Position numbers and translations under genes: made by a program
NCBI GenBank assembly: GCA_039621445.1
Contig: CP154957.1
Coordinates: forward strand, 36,296,696 to 36,360,695
Direction of reading: 5' to 3'
DNA: 64,000 bases
Source of the DNA: Euglena gracilis
Taxonomy: Eukaryota; Euglenida; Euglenophyceae; Euglenales
Shown: positions 63,510-64,000 of the stretch, piece by piece
Layout: each line of letters starts with the position of its first letter
How positions within the stretch are numbered: position 1 is the stretch's first letter
The notes under the pieces: model-generated
Told to the model about the DNA's origin: nothing
Seen by the model: the letters and a program-made list of their open reading frames with translations, nothing else
Database searches by the model: none

Positions 63510-64000
63510 GGGGAGGCGGAGGGACGGTCCTTTCCTGGCTTCGGCCCAAACCTGGGACCACGTCAGGGCCGCGGAGGGGGGGGGGTCCAGCCGGGAAAAA
63601 CAGCCGCTGGCTGGGACGCGCCCCCTCTGGGGATGGGGTCCAGGAGGGGAGTACACCCGATCCAGGGCTGGACCCAGGCAGCCAGGGCGCACGCTCCTCA
63701 TCCAAGGCCTCGGACCCCCCTGGTCCAGGATGGGGGGGGAGGGGGGACACCCCACACCGATCCGGGCGACCAATTTTCAGCCCGGCACAAAGAGCTGGGC
63801 CATATTTTTTGACCCCCTCCTCCAAAACGGCCAAAAATGCCATTTTGGGGGTGCCCCCCCCCCCCGGGTCAGTCTGGACCCCCCTGGCCGGGGGGGGTGC
63901 GGGCCCCCCCCCCCCCCAAGGAGGGGGTGGGGGGTGGGGAGGAGACCCTCCACCCAAATCCTGTGCGCCCCTAATATCGAACCCTGCCCCATCCCCTTTG
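63510..64000. other. Upstream intron sequence, edge of window
   Basis: GC-rich sequence with G and C runs upstream of membrane exon A; no further exon could be identified before the window ends. Confidence 0.45.

Overview
The window looks like nuclear DNA of a euglenid (Euglena-type) protist. The evidence is in the splice junctions. Three minus-strand genes (a double cyclophilin, an ISCA1-type iron-sulfur assembly protein and a multipass membrane protein) are each cut into short GC-rich exons. Some introns are ordinary GT-AG. Twelve others have no GT-AG ends; the two intron ends base-pair with each other, usually through CAG at +4 to +6 and CTG at about -8 to -6. This is the published signature of euglenid nonconventional introns. 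Removing them restores phase exactly: the cyclophilin exons sum to 1344 nt (447 codons plus stop), and ISCA1 regains its Cys-Gly-Cys...Glu-Ser-Phe tail. The exact species cannot be told.

Layout. 1-9.5 kb: no recognised gene; dispersed repeats rich in G/C tracts and small hairpins, and a tandem duplication (5.2-6.75 kb) whose second copy has collapsed into poly-G/poly-T. 9.5-11.1 kb: two candidate plus-strand exons. 11.1-12.77 kb: a second duplication with a C-run copy. 12.77-17.02 kb: a retroelement on the minus strand with ~620-bp direct terminal repeats, a Gag-like region and a DIRS-like reverse transcriptase/RNase H, but no recombinase or integrase. 17.4-17.74 kb: an intact acidic ribosomal protein P2 gene. 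17.8-33 kb: gene-poor, with foldback repeats, a ~175-bp tandem repeat interrupted by a ~1-kb GATGGCCATC minisatellite, a tRNA-like sequence and AT-rich islands. 33.0-33.3 kb: a candidate signal-anchor gene start. 34.1-34.8 kb: a CATA microsatellite. 35.1-42.2 kb: the double-cyclophilin gene. 43.6 kb: a lone candidate exon. 46.2-47.1 kb (perhaps from 49.9 kb): the ISCA1 gene. 50.5-63.5 kb: nine exons of a multipass membrane protein whose start lies beyond the window. One of its introns carries a 3.6-kb DNA transposon with perfect 32-bp terminal inverted repeats, a 5-bp target duplication and many copies of a 12-bp subterminal motif.

The genes are housekeeping functions (translation, mitochondrial Fe-S assembly, protein folding) and do not form a pathway. 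The four best-supported genes and the 33-kb and 43.6-kb candidates are all on the minus strand; only the 9.5-11.1 kb exons are on the plus strand. The most unusual biology is the mixed splicing: nonconventional introns range from 72 nt to about 4 kb, differ between the two cyclophilin domains, and can carry a transposon or a microsatellite.

Limits. All gene models were built by eye. Exon edges were chosen by family similarity, phase and end-pairing. Many poly-G/poly-C stretches may be assembly artefacts.
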